This document shows, one piece after another, positions 27,686 through 34,905 of a stretch of 64,000 nt of DNA. The stretch's first letter is position 1. Each line of letters starts with the position of its first letter. The notes below the pieces were generated by a model, which saw nothing but the letters and a program-made list of their open reading frames with translations, did no database searches and had not been told where the DNA came from. The stretch comes from Clostridiales bacterium (GTDB taxonomy: Bacteria > Bacillota > Clostridia > Oscillospirales > Butyricicoccaceae), in assembly GCA_004555915.1 (NCBI GenBank), contig SFJM01000018.1, forward strand, positions 1 to 64,000. The letters run 5' to 3'. The position numbers and the translations under genes are program-made.

Positions 27686-28102
27686 TCATTTTTTCGGCTG
27701 GAAAATCAGCCATTTGCTGGCGACATAATTGAGAATAATCACGAGAATATTAGACAAAACCTTCCACAACAGGCTGTTCCAGTGCATCAGGTCAACTGCC
27801 ACAACCATAATCACCGTATCCAGTACACCGGTTGCCAGACGGCAGCCAAAAAACGCCGCCAGCTCCGCCAGCAATGCATGCCAGCCCGAAGCCTTGCTGT
27901 CAAACACAAAGGTCCGGTTGGTCACATAGGCAAACAATACCGATACCAGCCATGCAAGAATGGTGCTGTACAGGTTGCTCACGCCAGCGTGCTGGTATAA
28001 TACATAATAACAGACAATGTTTATCAGGGTTGTACATCCGCCAAAAAACAGGTATAAAATGACGGCCTGATACTGATGATAAAGAGATAGAATCCATTTC
28101 AT
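27686..28102 (-). CDS. GtrA-family membrane protein
   Basis: 138 residues with four predicted transmembrane helices (about 14-36, 42-60, 78-100 and 108-130) and the family motif YVTNRTFVFDSK after helix two. GtrA-like proteins act in flipping or transferring lipid-linked sugars for cell-surface polysaccharides. No other polysaccharide gene is adjacent, so the substrate is unknown. The ATG at 28102 has only a weak purine stretch in front, GTCGGAT, so translation may be weak or the start less certain. Confidence 0.85.
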   Translation of the reverse strand: MKWILSLYHQYQAVILYLFFGGCTTLINIVCYYVLYQHAGVSNLYSTILAWLVSVLFAYVTNRTFVFDSKASGWHALLAELAAFFGCRLATGVLDTVIMVVAVDLMHWNSLLWKVLSNILVIILNYVASKWLIFQPKK

Positions 28103-28282
28103 AATTTTTTATCCGACAACCTTTTTCTGCTCTTTTTCCGCATAAATCAGACAAATTCCGTACTTATACGGCATAGTATAGCATAATCATCAGCTGAAAA
28201 CAACCGATTCGTGCCGGTTTGACAGCAATTTCATATCATGCTACACTATGCTTTAGTTCCAGGAGTTAAAGGATGATATATC

Positions 28283-28768
28283 ATGAACGATCAAATGTAC
28301 CACGAACAGCGTCTGCGTGTTGCCATCAACCGCCGTTCCTCCGCACAGCCCGGCTCTGTCAACCACCGCATTCCACCGGAATTCCTGTCATGCAGTGACG
28401 ATGGAAAATCCTGTACGGTTCGGTATCGCCTGAAGCCGGAAATGCGCAATCCTATGGGCTGGCTGCATGGTGGTGTAATCAGCGCCATGGTCGATATGGG
28501 CATGGGTCTGCTGGTGTATTATAATGCGGATTTCCACCTGTGCCCTACCGCTTCCATGACAGTCAATTTCCTGCGCCCGGGCCGCATTGGCGGTTCTCTG
28601 ATTGTCCAGTCTGACATTACGTTCCAGGGGCATAAAATTTACCATACCACTGCCCGTGCATGGATGGAGGACCAGCCGGACAAGCTGGTCTGCACCGCAA
28701 CCGCCAGTTATATTGTTACGCCTAAGGCTGTCCTCTCTGACGAAGAAAAAAAAACGGAGAGAAAATAA
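28283..28768 (+). CDS. PaaI-type hotdog thioesterase
   Basis: 161 residues. The single hotdog fold is recognised by NPMGWLHGGVISAMVDMGMG (helix with HGG motif of PaaI/YdiI thioesterases) and the following TASMTVNFLRPGRIGGSLIV strand pair. It probably hydrolyses acyl-CoA thioesters; acyl chain not deducible. The reading frame ends in a highly charged Lys/Glu tail. AAAGG lies about ten bases before the ATG. A terminator at 28,895-28,929 ends the transcript, leaving a structured 3' region between. Confidence 0.85.
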   Translation: MNDQMYHEQRLRVAINRRSSAQPGSVNHRIPPEFLSCSDDGKSCTVRYRLKPEMRNPMGWLHGGVISAMVDMGMGLLVYYNADFHLCPTASMTVNFLRPGRIGGSLIVQSDITFQGHKIYHTTARAWMEDQPDKLVCTATASYIVTPKAVLSDEEKKTERK

Positions 28769-28769
28769 T

Positions 28770-28929
28770 TTTTTTCAACAATCGTTCACACAAAATACAC
28801 GGAAATCGTTTATACTGTTAAAGTAGTCAGAAATGACTGCATAAAAGATTTTTTTCTTTTATCTCTCTTTTTACCCCCCTTTAAGTTTTGTACAGGAAAA
28901 GCCGGATGCCCCCAACGTCCGGCTTTTCC
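28770..28929 (+). ncRNA. Structured 3' region or candidate small RNA ending in a strong terminator
   Basis: After the thioesterase stop there is a possible TATACT -10 at 28,813-28,818, then hairpins AGTCA-gaaa-TGACT and an A/T-rich one, a single-stranded-looking ACCCCCC, and a terminator whose loop contains CCCCC. C-rich loops are typical of Firmicutes small RNAs that target Shine-Dalgarno sequences. It may just be the mRNA 3' end. Confidence 0.3.
28895..28929 (+). terminator. Terminator after the thioesterase gene
   Basis: Perfect 12-bp stem GGAAAAGCCGGA / TCCGGCTTTTCC. Confidence 0.85.
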
Positions 28930-28987
28930 GCCGTCTTTTTATGCGTATAATTTTAATATATTTATACAAATTGTATTTTTTTGTATA

Positions 28988-29016
28988 TTGATTTTATCCA
29001 TTGCATATGATATACT
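28988..29016 (+). promoter_or_regulatory. Promoter of the antisense RNA (type I module 1)
   Basis: TTGATT, 17-base spacer, TATACT, predicting a start near 29,023 and a transcript convergent with the small membrane peptide gene. Confidence 0.7.
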
Positions 29017-29022
29017 ATAGTC

Positions 29023-29099
29023 AGGTACAAACGACATAACGTTTTGCCATGCAAAACACAAGAACGCCCGGAGATGCGACCTCCGGGCGTTCCACTTTT
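29023..29099 (+). ncRNA. Convergent antisense RNA, candidate antitoxin (Fst/par-like)
   Basis: A predicted RNA of about 75 nt with no open frame. It contains the hairpin GTTTTGC-cat-GCAAAAC (29,041-29,057) and ends at the shared terminator 29,062-29,092. Bases 29,047-29,059 (CCATGCAAAACAC) are exactly repeated at 29,201-29,213 over the start codon of the peptide gene on the opposite strand. The RNA is therefore perfectly complementary over 13 nt to the message from just after its Shine-Dalgarno through the ATG. This direct-repeat plus shared-terminator layout is that of the par/Fst antitoxin RNAII. Confidence 0.65.
29062..29092. terminator. Shared bidirectional terminator of type I module 1
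   Basis: 12-bp stem GAACGCCCGGAG / CTCCGGGCGTTC, seven-base loop. On the minus strand it is followed by TTGTGTTTT, on the plus strand by CACTTTTG, so both converging transcripts can stop here and overlap through it. Confidence 0.85.
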
Positions 29100-29102
29100 G
29101 GG

Positions 29103-29204
29103 TTAGTTGTCACTGTCGTTGCTGTCTAACCACTTGCAGATGAGATATGAAATCACATTTGCCATAACAGCAATCAGGAACGACATACCGTTCTGCTGAT
29201 CCAT
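29103..29204 (-). CDS. 33-residue hydrophobic peptide, candidate type I toxin (Fst-like)
   Basis: The peptide starts MDQQNGMS, has one membrane helix FLIAVMANVISYLIC and ends in a polar acidic tail KWLDSNDSDN. Helix followed by a W-L-D plus charged tail is the layout of Fst/Ldr-type membrane toxins. The ATG at 29204 has a perfect GGAGG ten bases upstream, but that site is paired in a stable hairpin (29,211-29,239). It has its own extended -10 promoter, terminates at the shared hairpin, and faces a convergent antisense RNA with a complementary start-site repeat. Toxicity is inferred, not shown; a harmless small membrane protein is the alternative. Confidence 0.7.
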   Translation of the reverse strand: MDQQNGMSFLIAVMANVISYLICKWLDSNDSDN

Positions 29205-29210
29205 GCAAAA

Positions 29211-29239
29211 CACCTCCTTCCGTTGTCGGAATGGGGGTG
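29211..29239 (-). promoter_or_regulatory. Hairpin sequestering the Shine-Dalgarno of the module 1 peptide
   Basis: In the mRNA the 5' arm CACCCCCATTCCG folds on CGGAAGGAGGTG across an ACAA loop, with 11 pairs, one mismatch and one bulge. GGAGG is fully inside the stem. Confidence 0.75.
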
Positions 29240-29250
29240 ACAACATAATG

Positions 29251-29259
29251 ATTATACCA
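29251..29259 (-). promoter_or_regulatory. Extended -10 promoter of the module 1 peptide
   Basis: Minus-strand TGGTATAAT (extended -10); the -35 is poor. Predicted start near 29,244 gives a leader of about 40 nt made almost wholly of the sequestering hairpin. Confidence 0.65.
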
Positions 29260-29263
29260 TACC

Positions 29264-29295
29264 TCGACAAAAAAAGCACCCTTTCGGGTGCTTTT
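29264..29295 (-). terminator. Terminator of rsmI
   Basis: AAAAGCACCC / GGGTGCTTTT with TTTC loop, followed by seven T on the minus strand. Confidence 0.93.
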
Positions 29296-29300
29296 CTGCT

Positions 29301-30149
29301 TTATTCGCTCTTTTCGCGCGCCAGCATGGTCTGATACAGCTGGTTCTTGCGTGCGCCGGTCTGTTTGGCTGCCTGTTTGACCGCATCACGCAAAGTCAGT
29401 CCTGCAGCGGTCAGCTCTTCCGTCAGGGCAATGGCCTGCTCCATCTGGCTGGCTGCCGCCTGCTCCGGATTCTCACTGGCGCCTTCGATCACCAGCACAA
29501 ATTCTCCCCGCGGCTCATGCTCCGTATAATACGCCGCCGCTTCTGTCAGCGTCATGCGCAGGCATTCCTCATGCAGCTTGGTGATTTCCCGGGAAATACT
29601 CACCCGCCGGTCTCCCAGCTGTTCTGCCAGATCCTGCATGGTGGCTTTCAGCCGGTGTGGCGCTTCATATACAATACAGGTACGGGTTTCCTGTTTCAAT
29701 ACCGCAAGACGTTCCTTACGCTGTTTGTTTGCTGTGGGCAAAAAGCCCTCAAAGCACCATTTTCCCGATGGCAGACCGCTTTGCGCCAATGCGCTGACTG
29801 CCGCACAGGCGCCCGGAACCGGAATGACCGGAATTCCTGCTTCATGGCATAAATTTGCCAGATCCTCACCCGGATCGCTGATGGCAGGCATGCCCGCATC
29901 CGTCACCAGTGCACAGGTTTCTCCCTGCAGCAGGCGCTGCACCAGCTCCGGCCCACGTTGTTTTTTGTTGTGTTCATGATAGCTGACCAGCGGTTTGCTG
30001 ATTTCCAGATAATGCAATAATTTTCCACTGACACGGGTATCCTCTGCCGCAACAAAATCAACCTCTTTCAGGATACGAACCGCACGATAGGTCAAATCCT
30101 CCAGATTTCCTATGGGTGTTCCAACCAGATATAATGTACCGGAAGGCAT
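29301..30149 (-). CDS. rsmI: 16S rRNA 2'-O-ribose C1402 methyltransferase RsmI
   Basis: About 282 residues of the tetrapyrrole-methylase fold. Signature segments are LYLVGTPIGNLEDLTYRA, the AAEDTRVSGKLL loop, VTDAGMPAISDPGEDL and a C-terminal helical tail. RsmI methylates the ribose of C1402 in the decoding centre. I place the start at ATG 30149 with AAGGAGG ten bases upstream; a TTG two codons earlier is possible. It follows the NPPY methyltransferase by two bases, so the pair is one operon. Confidence 0.95.
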   Translation of the reverse strand: MPSGTLYLVGTPIGNLEDLTYRAVRILKEVDFVAAEDTRVSGKLLHYLEISKPLVSYHEHNKKQRGPELVQRLLQGETCALVTDAGMPAISDPGEDLANLCHEAGIPVIPVPGACAAVSALAQSGLPSGKWCFEGFLPTANKQRKERLAVLKQETRTCIVYEAPHRLKATMQDLAEQLGDRRVSISREITKLHEECLRMTLTEAAAYYTEHEPRGEFVLVIEGASENPEQAAASQMEQAIALTEELTAAGLTLRDAVKQAAKQTGARKNQLYQTMLAREKSE

Positions 30150-30151
30150 GG

Positions 30152-30874
30152 TCAAAATTCCTCCTTATGGTAAATCCTGCGGTATTCCTCCGTCTGTGTC
30201 CCATCCGGATGGCATACCAGCAGCGGCGGCAATACCTGTACGCCCGGTGCGCTGCCCCTGCGTGCTTCTATCATAACGGCTGACGGTACAGCTGTTGCAT
30301 GCTGATGGACAAACCGCATCCGTTTTGGCTCCAGCTGGCATTGTTTCATATCCGCAATCAATTCACAGACCCGTTCCGGCCGATAGACAAAGGCAACCCG
30401 TCCACCGAATTTCACCAGATATGCTGCAGCTTTGACTGCATCCGCCGCAGTACAACCGACATCCTGCCGGGCATGCAGCCGGTTTTGTCCTTTTGCGCCA
30501 AAGCCGCTGTTTTGTGCAAAATATGGCGGATTACAGATGACATAATCAAAGGAACCGGTGGGAAACAGGCTTTTATACTGCTTTAAATCCCCCTGCAAAA
30601 TGGTCATCCGCTGCTGCAGCCGGTTCAATTCCACATTTTCCTGTGCCAGCGCTGCCACCTCCGGCTGGATTTCCAGACCGGTAACCGTGACATGGGAATG
30701 CCGGGCACATAACAGCACGCCCAATGCGCCATTGCCGCAGCCCAAATCCATAATCTTCGCCCGGGCAGGCGGTGCGGCAAAATCAGACAGCAGCATACTG
30801 TCCTGTCCCAGCTTAAAAAAGCTGTCATCCTGTATCAGGGCATATCCGCCCCATAGCTTATCGGTGTGACGCAT
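30152..30874 (-). CDS. TrmN6/YfiC-like methyltransferase (NPPY motif)
   Basis: About 240 residues of a SAM-dependent N6-adenine methyltransferase. Motif I is IMDLGCGNGALGVLL, the catalytic motif IV is FDYVICNPPYF, typical of tRNA1(Val) adenine-37 N6 methyltransferases (TrmN6) and relatives. The substrate is inferred from family only. ATG at 30874 has GGAG six bases upstream. First gene of a unit with rsmI, a pairing often seen in Firmicutes. Confidence 0.88.
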   Translation of the reverse strand: MRHTDKLWGGYALIQDDSFFKLGQDSMLLSDFAAPPARAKIMDLGCGNGALGVLLCARHSHVTVTGLEIQPEVAALAQENVELNRLQQRMTILQGDLKQYKSLFPTGSFDYVICNPPYFAQNSGFGAKGQNRLHARQDVGCTAADAVKAAAYLVKFGGRVAFVYRPERVCELIADMKQCQLEPKRMRFVHQHATAVPSAVMIEARRGSAPGVQVLPPLLVCHPDGTQTEEYRRIYHKEEF

Positions 30875-30923
30875 GCCATTCTCCAATTACAATATGTATA
30901 ATTCCAAACTTATTATACGATAA

Positions 30924-31154
30924 TTATTCTGCCTGACCGAATACAATGGCTTGATGCTCCCATTCCCTGCCTTCGTCCGGATCTTCTTCCTCCTCCAGCA
31001 GCGTGAATGCGGCAACCCCCATCTCCCGGGCTGCCATCAGCTCCTGATACAGCTCCATGCCCTCCGGATCATCCAGATAAGGAATCTGTTCCTCCGGCAA
31101 ACAGGCATTGACGGCACAGATGATTTCGTTTTTTTCTTCAATGGATACTGCCAT
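30924..31154 (-). CDS. Small acidic protein of unknown function
   Basis: 76 residues starting MAVSIEEKNEII, very rich in Glu and Asp (LLEEEEDPDEG near the C-terminus), no membrane segment or known motif. The start at 31154 is supported by AAGGAG at seven bases; a longer frame upstream runs into repeat copy F. It precedes the NPPY methyltransferase by 49 bases on the same strand and may be in its operon. I do not recognise the family. Confidence 0.6.
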   Translation of the reverse strand: MAVSIEEKNEIICAVNACLPEEQIPYLDDPEGMELYQELMAAREMGVAAFTLLEEEEDPDEGREWEHQAIVFGQAE

Positions 31155-31184
31155 AACAGACTCCTTCCGGTGATGGGATACACA

Positions 31185-31347
31185 GACTCCCTCAGAGGAG
31201 GGAGCTGTCACGGCTCTGCCGTGACTGAGGGAGTTCCATCTATCTTCCGGTTCATATAAAAGTTTCGGTTGATACATTGGCGTTACGTTTTAACTCCCTC
31301 CGTCATTTGCTAACGCAAATGCCACCTCCCTCCAAGAGGGAGGCTTT
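31185..31347 (+). repeat. GGCTCCCTC element, copy F (full length)
   Basis: Left arm with CTCCCTC/GAGGGAG and GTCACGGC/GCCGTGAC hairpins (first bases ACTCCCTC rather than GGCTCCCTC), GAGGGAGTT, core GTTTCGGTTGATAC then GTTACGTTTT, AACTCCCTCC, GCATTTGCGTTAGCAAATG-type hairpin and GAGGGAGGCTTT. Starts 31 bases upstream of the small acidic gene. Confidence 0.88.
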
Positions 31348-31401
31348 GGATGCACAATCTTGATACCATTCTTATAGTATAATTAAATTAAAATTATACT
31401 T

Positions 31402-31857
31402 TTAGTTATTCTTTATCTTCTTCCATGCTTCCACAGCCAGCTGGTCACAGCGGTTGTTGTTCTCATTCTGGGCATGGCCCTTCACCCAATGGAAGGTGAC
31501 ATCATGTACTTCCAGCAGATTCAGCAGCCGTTCCCATAAATCCGGATTTTTCGCCGGTTCTTTTGGGGTACGCATCCAGTTTTTACTGCGCCATTTTACC
31601 GCCCAGCCCTTCTGGATGGCATCAATGACATATTTGCTGTCGGAATACAAATCAACCGTGCAGGGAGTTTTTAATGCTTCCAATGCCGTGATTACAGCGA
31701 GCAATTCCATCCGGTTGTTGGTGGTATCGGGAAAGCCCTGGCTGATTTCCTTCCGATGCTCGCCATATTGCAGAATAATGCCGAAGCCGCCCGGCCCGGG
31801 ATTGCCGGAACAGGCGCCATCGGTATAAATGACCACATGTTTATGCTTCTCCGCCAT
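31402..31857 (-). CDS. rnhA: Ribonuclease HI
   Basis: 151 residues, the standard bacterial length. It cuts RNA in RNA-DNA hybrids. The catalytic carboxylates are visible: Asp in YTDGACSGNPG, Glu in NNRMELLAV, Asp in DLYSDSKYVIDA and Asp in NNNRCDQLAVEA, together with the His-loop VKGHAQNE. The start at 31857 overlaps the end of gyrA by 17 bases, so it is translated from the gyrA message. Confidence 0.95.
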   Translation of the reverse strand: MAEKHKHVVIYTDGACSGNPGPGGFGIILQYGEHRKEISQGFPDTTNNRMELLAVITALEALKTPCTVDLYSDSKYVIDAIQKGWAVKWRSKNWMRTPKEPAKNPDLWERLLNLLEVHDVTFHWVKGHAQNENNNRCDQLAVEAWKKIKNN

Positions 31858-34411
31858 CGGTACCCTCTTCGACTACTGCTTCAGCGGTTTCATCCTCATC
31901 TTCTACGGCTTCTTCCCGTTCCACACGGGTAATCGCATTGACATAGACATTTTCACCGGTACGCATAACAATGACACCCTGGGAATTTCTGCCGCACAGA
32001 CGGATATCACTGACAGCGGTACGGATCATCACACCGTCATCGGTGATAATGAGGACATCATTTTCCTCATCTACCACAGCAGTTCCCGCAATTCTGCCGG
32101 TTTTCTCACCCAATGCATGGGCAATGATACCATGACCGCCACGATGATGGACGCTGAAATCGTTGACCGGAGTACGCTTGCCATAGCCGTTCTGGGTGAT
32201 GGTCAGCACCTCGCCTTCCGGACGGGCACGAACACCGCCAACGACACAGTCATCTTCATCCAGTGCAATGCCACGCACGCCAACAGCGGTACGGCCCATG
32301 GCACGGACTTCATTTTCATCAAAGCAGATTGCCTTGCCTTTGGCAGTAACCAGCAGGATATTCTGTGTGCCGTCGGTCAGACGGACATCAATCAGCCGGT
32401 CACCCTCATTGAGGGTCAGCGCACGCAGGCCAACCTTGCGGATGTTGGTCAGTTCCTTCAGAGAAACACGCTTGACCACACCTTTTTCCGTGATAAAGAA
32501 CAGGTAATGGTTTTCATCATACTGTTCCTCCGGTACACGGAACATAGCAGAAACCGTTTCACCGCTTTCCAGTGCCAACAGGTTTACCAGATTGGTGCCC
32601 TTGGCGGTACGGCTGGTTTCCGGAATCTGATAGCCCTTCAGGCGGTATACCTTGCCCAGGCTGCTGAAAAACAGAATGTTGTCATGGGAGGATGCGGCAA
32701 ACAATACCTCAGCATAATCCTCCTCACGGGTTGCCATGGCATTGACACCACGGCCGCCGCGGCGCTGTGCACGATAGGTTGCGGTAGGCAGGCGCTTGAT
32801 ATAGCCCCGATGGGTCAGGGTATAAGTGCAGTCCTCCCGTGGAATCAGGTCTTCGATATCAATTTCATCATCGACAATTTCGATACCGGTACGGCGCTGG
32901 TCACCGAATTTATCCCGAATTTCAAGCAGTTCCTTTTTGACGATATCCAGCTGCAGCTCCCTGCTGCCCAGAATATCAATCAGGCCATGGATACGGGTTT
33001 CAATCTCGTCATATTCATCACTGATTTTCTTACGTTCCAGACCGGACAAACGGCCCAGACGCATGCTGACAATGGCCTGTGCCTGATCTTCATCCAGATG
33101 GAATTCATATTCTTCCTTGCCATCCACAATACCCAGCAATGCAATCTGGTTGATGATGAACGGCTCTGCCATCAGGTTCTGCTTGGCATCGGCTTCATTG
33201 GCGGATGCACGGATGATGGCAATGATACGGTCAATATTATCGGTGGCAACCTTCAGGCCTTCCAGAATATGGGCACGTGCTTCTGCCTTTTTCAGGTCAA
33301 ACCGGCTGCGGCGTTCGATGATTTCACGCTGGAATTCAATGTACTGGTCAATCAGCTCCCGCAGGTTCAACGTGCGCGGCTGGTTATTGACCAGAGCCAG
33401 ATTGTTAATGGAGAAGGTTTCCTGCAGCTGGGTATAATTGAACAGATGATTGAGGATAACCTGCGCATTTGCGTCTTTTTTCAGTTCTACAACCACACGG
33501 ATGCCTTCACGGTCGGATTCATCACGCAGGTCAGAAATGCCTTCAATCCGCTTATCCTTGACCAGATCCGCAATGGATTCCACCAGCCGTGCCTTGTTGA
33601 CACCATAAGGGATTTCGGTTGCGACAATCCGGGTTCTGCCATGGGGCATATCCTCAAAGTGGGTCCGGGCACGCATTTTCAGCTTGCCGCGGCCGGTGGC
33701 ATAGGCAGCACGAATGCCGCTGCGGCCCATAATCAGGCCACCAGTCGGGAAATCCGGGCCCTTGATGTACTGACAGATTTCATCCAGACCTGCTTCCGGG
33801 TTGTCAATGACATGGCAGATACCGTCAATGACTTCGGTGAGGTTATGGGGCGGCATATTGGTTGCCATACCGACAGCAATACCGGTGGAGCCATTGACCA
33901 GCATGCTGGGGAAACGGGACGGCAGTACCGTCGGTTCCTTGCGGTTGTCATCGAAGTTCGGCATAAACTCGACGGTATCCTTGTCGATATCGGTCATCAT
34001 ATGGGCAGCCAGCTTACTCATACGGGCTTCCGTGTAACGGTAAGCAGCCGGTGGGTCGCCATCCAGCGAGCCAAAGTTACCATGGCCGTCAATCATGGGA
34101 TAGCGCAGGGAGAACCACTGTGCCATACGAACCATGGCATCATAAACCGAGGCATCACCATGCGGATGATACCGGCCCAGTACATTACCTACGGTGGTTG
34201 CCGCCTTACGATAAGGACGGTCACACGTCAGGTGGTCTTCATACATTGCGTACAGGATACGGCGATGTACCGGCTTTAAGCCGTCACGTGCATCCGGCAG
34301 GGCACGGCCAACGATAACCGACATTGCATAGTCAATGTAGGATTTTTTCATTTCCCGTTCCAGATCAACCGGAATGATTTTCTGGTTTTCAAAGCTAATA
34401 TTACTTGCCAC
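31841..34411 (-). CDS. gyrA: DNA gyrase subunit A
   Basis: 856 residues. It forms the DNA cleavage-reunion part of gyrase with GyrB. The N-terminal domain has YAMSVIVGRALPDARDGLKP, the region that includes the quinolone-determining segment HPHGDASVYDAMVRMAQ, and the catalytic tyrosine in AAYRYTEARM. The C-terminal beta-pinwheel contains the GyrA box QRRGGRG, marking gyrase rather than topoisomerase IV. The acidic tail (EDEDETAEAVVEEG) is normal. Start is GTG at 34411 with GGAGGAA upstream. It follows a 62-codon gene by two bases. Confidence 0.97.
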   Translation of the reverse strand: MASNISFENQKIIPVDLEREMKKSYIDYAMSVIVGRALPDARDGLKPVHRRILYAMYEDHLTCDRPYRKAATTVGNVLGRYHPHGDASVYDAMVRMAQWFSLRYPMIDGHGNFGSLDGDPPAAYRYTEARMSKLAAHMMTDIDKDTVEFMPNFDDNRKEPTVLPSRFPSMLVNGSTGIAVGMATNMPPHNLTEVIDGICHVIDNPEAGLDEICQYIKGPDFPTGGLIMGRSGIRAAYATGRGKLKMRARTHFEDMPHGRTRIVATEIPYGVNKARLVESIADLVKDKRIEGISDLRDESDREGIRVVVELKKDANAQVILNHLFNYTQLQETFSINNLALVNNQPRTLNLRELIDQYIEFQREIIERRSRFDLKKAEARAHILEGLKVATDNIDRIIAIIRASANEADAKQNLMAEPFIINQIALLGIVDGKEEYEFHLDEDQAQAIVSMRLGRLSGLERKKISDEYDEIETRIHGLIDILGSRELQLDIVKKELLEIRDKFGDQRRTGIEIVDDEIDIEDLIPREDCTYTLTHRGYIKRLPTATYRAQRRGGRGVNAMATREEDYAEVLFAASSHDNILFFSSLGKVYRLKGYQIPETSRTAKGTNLVNLLALESGETVSAMFRVPEEQYDENHYLFFITEKGVVKRVSLKELTNIRKVGLRALTLNEGDRLIDVRLTDGTQNILLVTAKGKAICFDENEVRAMGRTAVGVRGIALDEDDCVVGGVRARPEGEVLTITQNGYGKRTPVNDFSVHHRGGHGIIAHALGEKTGRIAGTAVVDEENDVLIITDDGVMIRTAVSDIRLCGRNSQGVIVMRTGENVYVNAITRVEREEAVEDEDETAEAVVEEGTDGGEA

Positions 34412-34413
34412 TG

Positions 34414-34602
34414 TTATTCCTCCAGCAATTCCGTCAGACAGTCAATGCATTCTTCCAGAGAATCCAGCGCATCACCTAATATTGCGTTTTCCTCTGTTAT
34501 CTTTTTGATTTTCCGTGCCGGCAGCAGATCCACCAGCTCATCATGCCCGTTCATCAGCTTTTCCACTGCGGAATGAATGCGGGCCTTTTTGATATCATCC
34601 AT
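34414..34602 (-). CDS. Small helical protein in the gyr cluster, function unknown
   Basis: 62 residues starting MDDIKKARIHSAVEK, all predicted helix, acidic C-terminus (DSLEECIDCLTELLEE) with two cysteines. The ATG at 34602 has AGGAG six bases upstream. The stop lies two bases before the gyrA start, and the gyrA ribosome-binding site is inside this gene, so the two are coupled. No family recognised. Confidence 0.7.
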   Translation of the reverse strand: MDDIKKARIHSAVEKLMNGHDELVDLLPARKIKKITEENAILGDALDSLEECIDCLTELLEE

Positions 34603-34676
34603 GTTTTTCTCCTGTTTTGATGTGTAAACCGATAATATCAATCGTATCCTTTATCCAAAACGTAAAACCTGATTCT

Positions 34677-34737
34677 ACTCCCTCCGTCATTTGCTAACGC
34701 AAATGACACCTCCCTCCTCTGAGGGAGGCTTTTTTTC
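34677..34737 (+). repeat. GGCTCCCTC element, copy G (solo right arm)
   Basis: ACTCCCTCC, a CATTTGC/GCAAATG hairpin and CTCCCTC/GAGGGAGGCTTT, followed by the recurring TTTCATTGCTGTCTCAGCC flank motif. Lies between gyrB and the 62-codon gene. Confidence 0.82.
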
Positions 34738-34789
34738 GGAACTGTTTCATTGCTGTCTCAGCCGGTAAAACCAGCTGTACCGCAAAGCC

Positions 34790-34880
34790 AAAGGCTCTCT
34801 CAGAGGAGAGAGCTGTCAGCGAAGCTGACTGAGAGAGCAGCCGCTCATGTTCTGTTTCATACAACGGTTACGGTTGATAC
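34790..34880 (+). repeat. GGCTCCCTC element, copy H (left arm and core)
   Basis: The arm reads CTCTCTC/GAGAGAG instead of CTCCCTC/GAGGGAG, a matched double change, then hairpin GTCAGC/GCTGAC, GAGAGAGC and core GTTACGGTTGATAC. Right arm absent; gyrB ends 26 bases later. Confidence 0.82.
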
Positions 34881-34905
34881 ACAAGAGCTATCATTGATCT
34901 CCCTT

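Noticed and set aside
31829..34279. Very long open frame antisense to gyrA (also 4104-5750 antisense to clpB and others)
   Set aside because: These mirror the codon pattern of a well-supported gene on the other strand, have no ribosome-binding site and no recognisable domain.
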